Below, one piece after another: positions 37,016 through 47,913 of a DNA stretch of 64,000 nucleotides. Source of the DNA: Bimastos eiseni. Its lineage: Eukaryota; Annelida; Clitellata; Crassiclitellata; Lumbricidae. Position numbers and translations under genes: made by a program. The notes beneath the pieces are model-generated. The model had not been told where the DNA came from. It ran no database searches and was given only the letters and a program-made list of their open reading frames with translations. The DNA lies in assembly GCA_959347315.1 (NCBI GenBank), contig OY365822.1, forward strand, positions 12,455,101 through 12,519,100, read 5' to 3'. The stretch's first letter is position 1. Each line of letters begins with the position of its first letter.

Positions 37016-40000
37016 GTCATTATTTACAACCACTGAAGAAGTCTTTAAAAACTAGGCATTGAAGAAACGAAAATCATCACCACTACAATAAGTCGACAAC
37101 TACTTTAATTAGTAAGCACCTAGTACACCTTTTCATACATGGCATGCTTTTACCGTCATACCAGCAATGAGTGGTAACTGACTAGGTTTATAAGATATTG
37201 AATTTATCTTCAAGCAAACACATACTTATGGAAGCAGTTTGATGCATTCATAAATTAACTAAGAATAAAATAAAATAAAAGACATTTTTACTCACTCGTC
37301 AATCATCTTTTTGTATTCAAGGAGGTATGACGTGAACCTGGCAGCATAGCTGAACAACAAAACAATTTCTGTCTGAAGTCAATTGTCTGGTCTATTGTAC
37401 CACTTCCGGAGACCAAGAATTAACTATTACAAACTAGTATCTCTTCATTTCTATATATTTTATGTTTAGTTCCAAACTGCAGTATGATTACATACCATAT
37501 ATACTTGCATATAAGTCGATTCGCGTATAAGTCGAAGTGTAATTTTTTGACAAAAATAGCGTCCAAAATCGATGACTCGCATATAGTCGAACCCATAAAC
37601 TCAAAATGAGTGATGACGAAATTTGTCAGTGATTAGAAAATTGTATGAACAAATGATGACAAGTTATTACAGGAATCGAATTTGACAGCCGGCAGCCACA
37701 CAGGGCGCCCATCACACTATACATCTAAATCTAACCTCATCTTGGTCACACCACTCTCTTCTCATTAGCCGCTCTTTATTTTTCTCTCATTATCCATTCT
37801 ACAAATGTGTCCAAATAGTCTCAATTTTCGTTTGATTATAGCTTGCATCACATTCTCTTTGATGTTTAAGTCTTCTTCTTACTTCAGTGTTTGTTACTTT
37901 TTGTGTAAATTATGAATTATTGAGTGGCACTTTATAAATGTTCAATTACAATCACAAGTTAACGACAACTGCTAAGTATTGCAATTTGAGGGTTCTAGAG
38001 CTGCTCTTTAGAAGACTGATCCACTGTCCATAAATGCCTGTGCAAAGTAAACAAAGTCGACAATGTCTCACTATCGAGGCAGACTCTTGTACTAGATTAT
38101 GGACTGCACTCCTGCTTCAAACATCCACATCACATTCAGATTATCTGCCAAGTCAAAAAATCCTCAACACTAGGATAATGTCTCTTAAAAACACTTTTTA
38201 TATATACCATGCCTGATGCTGATTACCTTACCCCAACGCAAATGGTAACTCATGGGAACTCTGCCACTGTTTGCACCCTGACAGTGCAAGTCCCAAGCCT
38301 GGATAAAGGGTGTAGGGTGATGCCAATGATCTTTGTCATCATACAGCATGGTTAAACTGCAACTACTAGCTACATGGTACCTCGTGGGGTAATTGACCAT
38401 CATAAGCTGCCTTATTATTATTCATACACAGAAATCAAAGACAATGCTCTGACCGAAGCTGTTGGTCCAGGCCATGGAAAGGCAATGCTGGAGTCAGGAT
38501 TCCTGGATTGACATGTATTGCAACCGGAAGACGATACTCCAGGTAGGCAATGTTGAGCCACCACTCCTCCAGCTGAAGGTCACAGAACAATAAATGCAGT
38601 GAGGCAATGCACTGTAATAAGGTAATGTAATGTGGTAGGGTAAGCTAACGGATTGAAGTAATATAATGTATAATGCAGAGCATTGTCTTGTAATGTAATG
38701 CATAGTATTAAGGTAATGTAATACCATGTAATCAGGTAGTGTAGTGCAGTGAGGTAATGTAATTCAGTGAGGTTCTATAGCACAGTAAGATAATATAATG
38801 CCGTGCCACACAATTGAAATTCTAATCCATTTCTATAAGGCAAGGCATGGTTAATAATCATCACCATTAACTGGCACTTAGCCTAATCATTAGACAGTAG
38901 GAGCACTTAGGAAATGCATAATAAAAAAAAACTCCCTCCAGCATTACGACAAATATAAGATCCATCGTACGAACTCACCAACGCCTCACCTCTTGCCACC
39001 TCTCCACAGGTTTTCCACTTAAGACTAAAAACACTGCTTTTTCACAAATAATATCCTGAATCCTCCCATTCGCTCTACCTTCCTCGCTGTTTCAACTCCA
39101 AACACCATCCGCCTTAGTCGTCTGCCTGCTTGACTCTCTGGATTTTTACCTCTGCCTATCAATTCTGTTTAGAATAAGCGCCTGTGAATAAGCTGGTTCC
39201 TGCGACTTGGTTTTTGTGGGCACTGTAGAAATGCTGGGATTACAATTACGATTAATAATAATAATGACAGTCATAAGCTTGCTTGCATTTCGTTTCCTCT
39301 TTCTCTTTCTTCTTTTTTCATTCTTTCCATGTTCACTTTTTGGTAACTTAATTTTTAACATAATCTACTCATTGCTATTTGTTTAATTAAGTTGTTGCTT
39401 GTTGCTGTTGTCTCATAAAACAGTTATTTGCTAAACACACATAACATGCCGCCTTCTACTTATCCGTTGTGTAAAAGAGAATCCATAGTTAGCAGGATAT
39501 GTCCCTTTTTGGATCACCCACTGCTGAGCATCACACCGAGGTGTTAAGACTCTGATGATAAGACTGACACTATTGTAATTTGTTAAAAGTGCATTGACTT
39601 TGATTGATTGATGTCTCAATCATAAAAATGGTTTTGAATGATTGATTGATTGAATGATCACATTGATTCTGGAATTGATCATTGTCTTACCCAGTTGACT
39701 GTATTCTTGGCTCTTTGTTCCAGGAGGCTCTGCAACTTTTCGCCAGCCTCACCCGGTCTCACAAACTTCTCGACTAACTTTAGAAAAACAAATTGAAATG
39801 AGTATAACACGTTAAATTAGAGGGAAACTATAGAAGGCAATTATACTGCCCTTAAGTTTTGCACCAAACACAGTGTAAAATTGTTTTTTTCAAAACCATC
39901 TTAGGACAGGCAAGTAACTCTATCAATAATTATAAAAAATTATATTAAAGAATTAGATAATTGCTAATTAATTGATTAAAAAAATGTCTCTATCCATTAC

Positions 40001-41682
40001 AAAGAAAATTAATTTTAGTGAATTCGATAATTGTTAACTAACTGATAAAAAATATTTTTCTACTATAAGGAAATTATTTTTAAATAATTAAATTATTGTT
40101 AAATAATTAATAAAAAAACCTCTTTCTATTAAATGGAAATAAATTATCATTAAAGAATTAAATAATTGTAAACTAATTGATAAATATGTACTACCAACCT
40201 CACTGACATGTCTGTACTTGTCGGGCTTAAGAATGGGCTTGACACTCATGAGGAATTTCTGCAGGGTCTGCGAAAGAGGGGGGACTGGCATGCGAGGAAG
40301 GTTTTGTTGAGTTGAGTATGGGCACACATCCAGTGGCCCAATCCTCTGCCGCCTTTCCCCTGGCAGAGAGTTCAGTAGAGTGTTGATGCCCATTGGTAAT
40401 AATCTTCGTCTTCCCTGAAAGAAAACGGAAACATGTTTAAGCTTGGGCGAGATTTTGAAAACCTCTGACACTCTAGCTGGCAAAGAAAGCTTGTTGCCTC
40501 TCCCATACATAGTTTCAGCACAGTTTAAGAAGAATTTTTCAGCCAAACAAAAACATTTATCATTTGTTTGGAGAATTTATATTAAGGTGCCCCTTCAAGA
40601 AAACTGCTCAGAGGTGCTCTCAGCTTACTTGTAGATCTGGGGACTTGTTACTCATAATATTTTGGGTGTGGCTTGCGTGGAAACCTCTGTGCAACCTTTA
40701 GCATATGCGCACTCTAAAAACCAATAATTTCTTATAATTATGCGCCGTGAGGGTCGGTTAAGCATTGTGAGGGTCGATTAGGGTCAGGTTAGGCGTTGTG
40801 AGGGTCGTTTAGGGTCAGGGTTAGTGTAGTTTTTATATCTATAGGAAATTTCATCTTACTTATTCCTTTGTGTCAATCACATGCCAAAAGCATTTTATTC
40901 TGACCAATGGTAGCATACCAAAAGACGAAAATAATTATTATGCATAAGTTGTCATAGGTTTAGTGAGGAAAATTCCAGATAGTGTAGCAGGAGTTCTAGG
41001 TTTAGACCACAGCAGAACACACGAGAATAAAAAATGCCTACTCACGCAGTAGGCATCAGAATCATGATTCCAATCTAATCTTATGACTTCTAAGGTGATA
41101 TTATCATAATGAACAAGATACCAATCAACTAAAATCATAGACAAAAATTGTAGTCTTTTGCAGCTGTCCAATCAAAATCCAACGTCAGGGCAACTGGGCC
41201 AATCAATCTCAAACATTCTATGCTTATAAATTGCATGGAACTTCAAACCTGGAAATATTTTCAAGCAATATTCATTACCAGAAAGAAATCTACGTAGTCC
41301 TACTTCACACAGGCATATCAACTGTGAAACGGGTGCAACAACTTCCTATCCTTCATCGCACTTTGTTTAATTCTAGCGAAACCAGCAAGTGGCTCTGCCC
41401 ACACGGGCGAAGGATCATCTTGACAAATTCAAAGTCCATCAGAAACAAGAGATAAACAGAATGCGAAACGACTGACGTTGGAATAGGCTAACAAATCATA
41501 TGCATCAAAATTCATAAAAAAGTCCCACGTTGGATGTTTATAATTTGAACCCACGGTGGTAGCAATCTCAATCTAGTGTATACTAATTGCTATAATCCTG
41601 AAATTGTAAACTAGGAAACTTGGACATAACTTACCGCGATATACTTCGCAAAGGAAAGTCTAGTCGCCAATGTGTGCGTCAT
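28680..41682 (-). CDS. CRAT: carnitine O-acetyltransferase, complete, 14 exons
   Basis: Transfers acetyl groups between CoA and carnitine in mitochondria and peroxisomes. Exons in transcript order: 41682-41635, 40414-40199, 39777-39691, 38572-38454, 37349-37296, 36831-36663, 35922-35751, 34839-34658, 33987-33887, 33261-33142, 32571-32449, 31737-31539, 30608-30471, 28895-28680. All are GT-AG, all phases agree, and they total 647 codons plus TGA. Family marks: LPRMPVPPL (55-63), CRVPGPK, HGGGSRLNSGNRWFDK, catalytic His364 in YEHSAAEGPP, GRTDTIRS, DRHLLGLK, the STS substrate motif (573-575) and FGPVVPDGYGICYNP. These distinguish it from choline, octanoyl and palmitoyl transferases. The N-terminus (MTHTLATRLSFAKYIA) has basic and hydroxyl residues and no acids, typical of a mitochondrial presequence. 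The C-terminus is SKL, a peroxisomal signal. Human CRAT is 626 aa and ends AKL. The ATG at 41682 is chosen because its exon joins in frame. Confidence 0.97.
29720..29935 (+). mobile_element. tRNA-like SINE candidate in a CRAT intron
   Basis: Contains TCTTATGGTTAGCCCACTGG and a B-box-like AGTTCAAATCCC about 35 bp later, then a body with AATGAGCACACCGACCGTAC. Part of the body resembles 34100-34200 (AATGAGTACACTGACTATAC). It is probably a diverged SINE family. Confidence 0.5.
30177..30330. repeat. dispersed repeat shared with 63385-63490
   Basis: CATTCATTCTGAGCAATTACAT, then CCTTCCAGAACCTGCTCATGAGCGCTC, parallels CATTCTGAGCATTTACATAG, then CCTTCAAGAGCCTACTCGGTAGCGCTC at 63405. Both lie in introns or gene-adjacent DNA. 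Confidence 0.6.
30630..31205. repeat. TCAATTTATCAATCAG degenerate minisatellite
   Basis: Imperfect 8-16 bp units of TCAATCAGTCAATTTA in two blocks (30630-30760 and 30935-31205), separated by non-repetitive sequence. It lies in the CRAT intron between exons 12 and 13. Confidence 0.85.
33038..33110 (-). mobile_element. tRNA-like sequence, probably SINE or pseudo-tRNA
   Basis: The minus strand reads GATAGTGTAGTGGGTAGC (A-box-like) and GAGTTCAAATCC (B-box-like) with about 30 nt between. Acceptor-stem halves do not pair well, so a functional tRNA is unlikely. It is in a CRAT intron. Confidence 0.45.
35275..35640. repeat. CTGTCTCT array with an ~84-bp higher-order unit
   Basis: Pyrimidine-rich TCTG/TCTC repeat in a CRAT intron. 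A block starting TCACACACTATCTTTCTGTC occurs at 35401, 35483 and 35569, giving spacings of 82 and 86 bp. Ser/Leu/Cys-rich plus-strand frames are artefacts; the CRAT exon next to it is on the minus strand. Confidence 0.88.
36950..37013. repeat. (TA)n microsatellite
   Basis: About 64 bp of pure TA in the CRAT intron between exons 5 and 6. Confidence 0.95.
37630..37735 (-). mobile_element. SINE family B, 3' fragment
   Basis: TGTATGAACAAATGATGACAAG...GAATCGAATTTGACAGCCGGC is the reverse complement of the family-B 3' part. It is in a CRAT intron. Confidence 0.6.
38960..39260 (+). mobile_element. LINE 3'-terminal fragment
   Basis: CACAGGTTTTCCACTTAAGACTAAAAACAC resembles the C-terminal S-F-K-x-x-L-K-T coding end of CR1-like elements with stops. 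It is followed by AGCGCCTGTGAATAAGCTGG and a TTACAATTACGATTAATAAT tail. In a CRAT intron, opposite to the gene. Confidence 0.5.
40738..40830. repeat. GTGAGGGTCGTTTAGGGTCA repeat
   Basis: Three imperfect copies of GTGAGGGTCG-TTAGGGTCAGG within about 90 bp, in CRAT intron 1. The inverted equivalent lies inside the TIR element at 17544-17680. It is TTAGGG-like but not a telomere array. Confidence 0.65.
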
Positions 41683-42519
41683 CTCGCTTAGCCTACATAT
41701 AAGCCATTTTACAATCCCTAACAAACTCTCAACTCAAATCACGCGAGTCGCACAAACCCCATTTTTAAACCTTAACCTTTGAAACCTGCTGCTTCCGATA
41801 ACTCGACCCAGTTACTTGGATAGGCCTACGTGACCCATAACCTGACCTACATCGAAATCTTGCGCCGACCACCGTAATAGCCAACACTTCCGATTGTTAT
41901 CGACGATCGTGACCAACCTTTTCTGAGAATTATCGTTTCACAAACCACTTATAAAACAATCTTAGCAACTAAAAACCGATCCATAGATTCCAAAACCTTG
42001 ATATGAATTGTGATTAATAGGTCTAGGCATACACATGGATATTTCCTAGACTTCGATCATTTCAAAATAAAGTTATTTTTAACATTGCACTTTCTCTGCC
42101 TTGGTATAAATTTTAGAAAATAAAAACTGCAGACAGACGCTGGCGCTAAATTCGAAATTTTTTGGAATTACCTTTAACGAAAACCTAGAGTGCTGGTTCA
42201 TAGAATGACAAAACCATCACCCAATAAGCCAGTTAACAGGTTGATAGGTTCCATACGAACATTGCTGAACAACTGCATGCTGAGGCTTTTGAGTGACATA
42301 TGTTTAGGTCATGCCCACAATGCTACTGCTGATTCTCGCACTACATGGTCAATTAACAGTAGTAAGCTAAGTATTTGGGATCCAAATATCTGACCCGACC
42401 AATGTCGTGGTACGTGTTACCCTACGTCTTTGCGCTAATTCCTTCGCGCGCCATATTCAAATTATTTGATTGTAACTGATTTACATTTTGAATACACTGA
42501 GTTGAAAATTAAACTCTGC

Positions 42520-42680
42520 AAAAAAATGATGGGTCGAAATGGGTCAGACCCGCCAGGATCTTGACCCGAACCGACCCGCCTAATTTACAGATATTCGTGA
42601 CCTGACCTGGCCCGGCCCGGCCCGGGCCCGGCCCGGGCCCGGCCCGGCCCGGCCCGGCCCGGCCTGACCCGTGGTCAACT
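42520..42680. repeat. GACCCG-rich element with (CCCGG)n core
   Basis: GGGTCAGACCCGCCAGGATC and ACCCGAACCGACCCGCC lead into about 60 bp of CCCGG units ending GGCCTGACCCG. It is an isolated GC-rich island in AT-rich DNA and probably mobile-element-derived. Confidence 0.65.
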
Positions 42681-43399
42681 CTGGGCTATATAGTCCCCTA
42701 CGCCTCTTTTGAGCAACATAATATGACGATAGCGCATGAAACAAATGATTGCTTGTTGTTTTTTACTCTCTGCGATACAGTGTAAATAGCCTACACCAGC
42801 AGATTATTTATAACAGCTCTTAAATTTCTTATCAGAATTCGTAGGCTATCTTATCCCAACGCTCTTTGTCATCAGGTATTTTTACACAAAACAGTCATGT
42901 TACATGACTATGCATGCATGGGATTGATTTTTGATCGATAAAACGCCCTTAGTCGAAAACTTATGATTAAGTTACACAGCTATAGTTAATTAAGGCCGTT
43001 TTTATCGATTATTAGAAACATTCGAGTGTAAAGGTTCGGTCCATATCCACTGCCGATCAGCACTATGTATAGGCCTAGGCCTACCTAATTACGTAGGCGT
43101 ATAGCTGCTGCTGTATAGGCATAGTCTTAGCTCTGTAAAAAGATTGTTGCTAAATTTAAACCATGCATCAGGTCAGGCTATTGGATATAATTTTAGGTTA
43201 TAGAAGGAAGCAATATGGGAATAACCGGCTGGGCGCGCCGAGAGGGAAGAGGGCAAATACCCGGGGGGCCGGGGATTTTTAGGGGCCGGGCCACACTCAA
43301 TTTTCTCATGGAGTCTAAAGATAATTTCCAGACCCATGACTGCTCCGCTAAGGGCCCGGATTTCTATGAGTGTTCTTACTTCTTAGTGATGGCGCCCCT

Positions 43400-43540
43400 T
43401 AAAAATTTGGTACGCAATGGCGCCAATAGGCTTGCGCATGTTCCGCACATGATGTTCGTTTAAAAAATTTTGAAGGATGTACCATAATTTCGTTAAAATT
43501 TGATCTTTTATCTTTCTTCGGGTACGCAATTGCGTAAGCC
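43400..43540. repeat. GGTACGCAATTGCG repeat, copy 1
   Basis: Bounded by TTTGGTACGCAATGGCGCC on the left and GGGTACGCAATTGCGTAAG on the right, with GAAGAAAGATAAAAGATC (minus strand) inside. The same blocks occur at 49340-49665 in V-ATPase intron 2, suggesting a MITE-like family. Confidence 0.5.
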
Positions 43541-44068
43541 TATTCTGCTTATCGGACTTTACCGAACTCTCGAAAGGCACCCAGACTTGTGAGCATTTCT
43601 CACGATCGGTCTCTCCTCTGTCAGCCTCTTAACCCCTACGATCAGGGCACGGTCCGTCTTGCGACCAACGGCAGAGGGGCCCACCCTGCCAGATCAGCGA
43701 AAAGCAGCACCGACCTGACCGCGAGAGCGGCTGTCACTAGGGGTCGTATTTATATGGGAAACTTTACGATCACTCAACGATCTCTGGAGCGGTACGAGAA
43801 CCACTCTACATATGAAGCAGTACGAACCACTGCTTCACATATATAGCAATGCACCGTATGACAGGCTATACTCAAGCCTATTCATGTATCTGCAAGCTAT
43901 GCGCTGACTTACAAACGTCGGTAGGTCTTCCCTCCTATACCGAAGTTGCAAGGCGCAACGCTGTAAAAAATGTATGTTAACATAACGCTATGGCGAGCCG
44001 ATTATTTAAAAATAAATCCGTCATTCAAGCCTGTGGCCTGTACGCCACAGTGCTATAGACTCCCTTAA

Positions 44069-44675
44069 TTGGTGGCTCTTACCCTCAGCGCCGCAGCTAT
44101 TCTGGTTCATGCCTTTGTTACCAGTCGCCTTGACTATTGCTCCTCAGTATATGCTGGCCTCCCCCAAGTTCGGATTGGGCGTTTGGAGCGGGTTTTGCGT
44201 GCGGCCGCCCGACTGATCGGTGGGATTCCCAGGACACGTCAAGTATCAGAGTAGGGCCTACATGCGGAATATCCTGCGCTGGTTGCCTCTACCCCAGCGC
44301 ATCTTATTCAGGGTATCTGCCTTAGTTTGGTGCTGCCTTGGCGGTACTGCACCTGCCTATTTGCAGGAGCTATGTCGCCCTATCACTGCTAGTAGTGGTC
44401 GACGACCACTTCGCTCTGCCTTTCATGTCGACCTGATCGTCCCTTTTGCACGCACTTCCATCATGCAGAATCGGGCTTTCTCGGTCGTGGGACCTACCAT
44501 CTGGAATGGACTTCCCATAGAGCTCCGCCACTTACCTAAGAACTCATCATCTTCATTTTACACCTCTCTTAAAACTGTCCTTTTCAGCCGAGGGTTAGGC
44601 CGAGAGCGCCTCTGAGTAGATATCTTGAAGGGGCGGTCAATCAAGTATTTTTTGATTGATTGATCGATTGATATA
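44069..44675 (+). mobile_element. CR1-like LINE relic, RT C-terminus and 3' tail
   Basis: Two frames carry the conserved C-terminal RT region. The first has ILVHAFVTSRLDYCSSVYAG and LERVLRAAARLIGG and stops near 44252. After a frameshift the second has LRWLPLPQRILFRVSALVWC, APAYLQELCRP, NRAFSVVGPTIWNGLPIELR and SFYTSLKTVLF, to a stop at 44613-44615. The 3' UTR has GCGCCTCTGAGTAGATATCT and ends in an (ATTG)n tail. The RT core is missing, so this is a 5'-truncated dead insertion. Confidence 0.9.
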
Positions 44676-44900
44676 TGCAGGTCTCAAGTCAAAATCACGT
44701 TAATTATTCTGGTGTTATATGTAATATCTATCTAAAATTCTGATAATGTTCATATAGGGATTATAGGCCTACCTATTCCTAGCTACAGGTCAAGGTGTAT
44801 ATTGGTCCTTGGTTACAGGTTGCACATCGGACTACGAATTTTCAACATCCAGCTGAGTTAGCGATGAGGGGTGGGGTGCAGAGCTAACGAACCGAGTGAG

Positions 44901-45294
44901 CAGAGCAGTACCGAGGGCGGGGCCAGCGGGGCCGTGGCACAGGGCGCAAATATGGAGGAGGCGCAAATTTCAGTATGTCATAACTTTTATTATTCTATAA
45001 ATTCATTCTTTCTTCAAATATGGCCCTATTTTCATTCAAGAATAAAAACTAAAATTACAGTTACAGTTAAAAAGTGCAACTAAGAAAGTTTTTGGTGGGA
45101 GTTATACCATCTTGGGTTATACCAGTTCAGTCATTTCATATGTATTAATAATTTCATATGTATTAATACTAATATGTAATAATTTTATATAGAGAATATG
45201 CTTAATTTACTTACTTATTATATTCAAAAAATGCAAAATATGGGGGCAGATTGATGCTAGGCACAGGGCGCAATTAGAGCTCGGTACGGCCCTG
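44901..45294. mobile_element. 394-bp hAT-like MITE with perfect 8-bp target duplication
   Basis: The right terminus CTCGGTACGGCCCTG is the inverted match of the left CAGAGCAGTACCGAG. Flanks carry a perfect direct repeat CGAGTGAG (44893-44900 and 45295-45302). The interior contains GGGGCCAGCGGGGCCGTGG and GCGCAAATATGG. A second, truncated copy is at 54991-55150. No transposase. Confidence 0.88.
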
Positions 45295-45302
45295 CGAGTG
45301 AG

Positions 45303-47102
45303 ATCACTGTATTATCTGTAACGTTGACACGTCCTTCTTTCACTAAGCAGCATTGTTAGTTAAATAAGTGTATAACATATAATAGGCGCCTATTTATGTT
45401 ATCATATAGCGGTTTGAATTTAAGCGAAAACTATTAGTATCGTTATTAAAGAATATGCTTAATTTACTTACTTATTTGTAATATGAATGAACATGTTAAC
45501 TATGCTGAACAAACGAAATGTCGTCATGGTTACGTCAGCGTATTGATCTTTAGTTGCGGCGTAGATCTCGAAGAAGACGGTCGAATTCCGGATTTTTGCA
45601 CAATTTTCGCAAATCTGCATCGCCAACTTCTGTTTCGATTGAATTTTCGTCGAGAAGTAGCAAGTAGACTTAACAAATTTCAAAACAACGATTTCTAATA
45701 GAATGTTTTCAGTTTAGAGATCGAATTATCGATCTTAAGCTACACGTTTTGATGCTATTATGTTATTTGCCATTTAGACCTGTCGATGATACTTTATAAC
45801 TAGGCCTGGGGTAGGCCTAAAAAATTAATTTTGGTATTTTACTAAATGTTAAATTTAGCAAATTTAACTCTCTCTCCTTAGTTAATCTGTTTTCTGTTGT
45901 GAAGACCTATTGTTTTCTCTCTTTCTCTTATCTTATTTCTACATGGACGTGTTCTTGTCTTCTCTTGTTTTCGAGTAGCCTAGGCCTAATTAGATATTCG
46001 AACATTAATTGTAGATTGCAGAGAAGATTGAATTGAACATATTTTAGTGCCTAATGGGCTATTGATAATAAGTTAATTGCGCTGTCCAGTGTGATAATAT
46101 CATTAATACGCTGATATTCAACAGGTCAATTTTCATTTTATCCGCATTACAGAGGTTAGGTTAGAAATTCTGATCATTTTTGAGATCCTGGGTCACTGGA
46201 TGCTTTAGTTTGTATTTGTCTATTTTGTAATCCTCTGTCGCTGGTCACGATTTTTGAAGACCTGGTGCTAGGAACTTATGGCATTGGATTCTATGAAGCC
46301 ATGACTGTTCCTCTGAGGTCGTTTTATTCTAGCCATAACCCAAGCATTTTCATACAAGCAGGCAATTTGAGCTTCAGAGTGCCAGACGATGGTAGCTCCA
46401 AGTTAGCAAAAATAAGTTGCTCTACTTGACCTAATTTAAATACATTACATTCTTTACAATGTTTCCATAGAGACCTGTACGTAATGCCATCAACCGCTGG
46501 TCGTGTGAAGCTCTTCATTCGAAGGATCTCAATTCCAGTCAGGATCAACTGCAATGATTAGGTTGACCGACTGTCCTACAAGCAGCTAGGTTAGTTTCAG
46601 TTTCTACTTTCTATGAAGGTTTGCGACTTAGTTGATAGAGATGGGCATGGTCACTTAATTGGCGATGGACAGACGATTGGTTGCTGACAAAATCGTCAGG
46701 TCGTTTGGAAGATGCTAAGTAGCGGGATGTCAATTAAGATAATGAGACACACGGCAATTTCTCTCTTGTCTGCCTGTCTCTTTGTTATTTATCTTCCTCT
46801 TATCTTAGGTTTGCTTATAGCTATAGCTCAATTTTGTCTCTTCTTTAATCTACTGACCCTATTTTCTCTCCATTTTGTGCCAAAATTTTTGTCTTAGGTC
46901 TGGCTGAACCAGATTTTTTTAGAAAAGCTTTTGACAACATATCCCTACGTTTTGCCATAGAAAATTTTTGTTGGCATATTGCAGCTCGGTTTTGCTCTCT
47001 TTCAATCTATCCTAGGTTACTCCACGTCTTTCTCTCGCTGTCGTCTATAGCACACTCCCTTTCCTGCTTTGCAACGTTATGCATCACTATTTTGTCTTTT
47101 AG
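45303..47102. other. intergenic, no gene recognised
   Basis: AT-rich DNA with TAGGCCTA at 45812 and 45981. A minus-strand open stretch at 46324-46554 follows an acceptor-like sequence, but no family was recognised and no partner exons were found. Confidence 0.4.
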
Positions 47103-47241
47103 AACTTGGCGGAAACCATCAAAGACGACTTGTCACCTCAGATGTCGTGGAATGAGGCCGAGAAGGAACTGGCAATGGAAAGAGGAGACGAGTGGACGAG
47201 GGAATCCGTTGCCCAATATGCAGAGGTCTATAGTATACTGA
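47103..47241 (+). other. candidate orphan exon
   Basis: A strong pyrimidine tract and TTTTAG precede 47103, and a GTAAGAG donor follows 47241. The open frame between them is charged and hydrophilic, with SWNEAEKELAMERGDEWTRE inside. The SW..A...L pattern is only faintly like an FF domain; no family is claimed. It could be a 5' exon of an unrecognised gene, or chance. It is 0.7 kb upstream of the V-ATPase G start, but no in-frame link to that gene was found. Confidence 0.25.
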
Positions 47242-47913
47242 GTAAGAGTTTTAACTCTTTCAACTTGATTACCCATAATTGTCCGTGAGGAAGGAAAGCA
47301 ATGGGAAACCACCTCATTCTTCTCAACCCCGGGTAGCATATGCAAGCAGAGAAATCATTATATTATCATCATTATCATTATCATCATCACCATCATTGTC
47401 ATCATCATCATCATCATTATCATCATCATTGTCATCAGATTGTTTCATTGCCTTCTATCTCCATTCTCAGTGCATTCTCTGTGTTTTTTAGCTGGGTCGA
47501 TGCCGTAAAGTTATGACCGCTGTAGAAAATCCGTTCCAAAAAACCGTTCAAAAGCATGAAACATTCATTACACATTTTAGTTCTTTATTATTGTTAGCTG
47601 ATGGCATAAGGGTTGCCACACAACGCGCTTATCTCGGGATCAACCAGATTTCAAGGTAAATGCCCCGCGTCCTTACTGTGGCCCAGTCGGGTCAATTTCT
47701 TTCGTAGGTAGTATACGCTACATATAAAAATTGTGTTGCTGATAAAACCAGCGCCACATAATTACAACCATCGATGGTGATGACTCTGTGATTAATTGTA
47801 ACTCTTTGGTTGACTTGTGCATTTAGGAGGTGTCCCATCTCACATGATCGTGAAATCTGTATACTAGATGATCCTGTAGTCCTAACATAAGTTTTACAAA
47901 CGAGAAAGAAGAA

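Larger units (their letters stand above)
41683..44068. other. region upstream of CRAT, repeat-derived, no gene
   Basis: Includes the presumed CRAT promoter area directly above 41682; no TATA box or other motif can be singled out. A (CCCGG)n block is at 42520-42680 and a TACGCAATTGCG repeat at about 43400-43540. TAGGCCTA occurs at 41821, 43070 and 43076. Confidence 0.45.

Noticed and set aside
46324..46554. Minus-strand exon-like open frame after an acceptor-like TAATCATTGCAG
   Set aside because: No recognised family, no clear donor at a sensible point and no partner exons.
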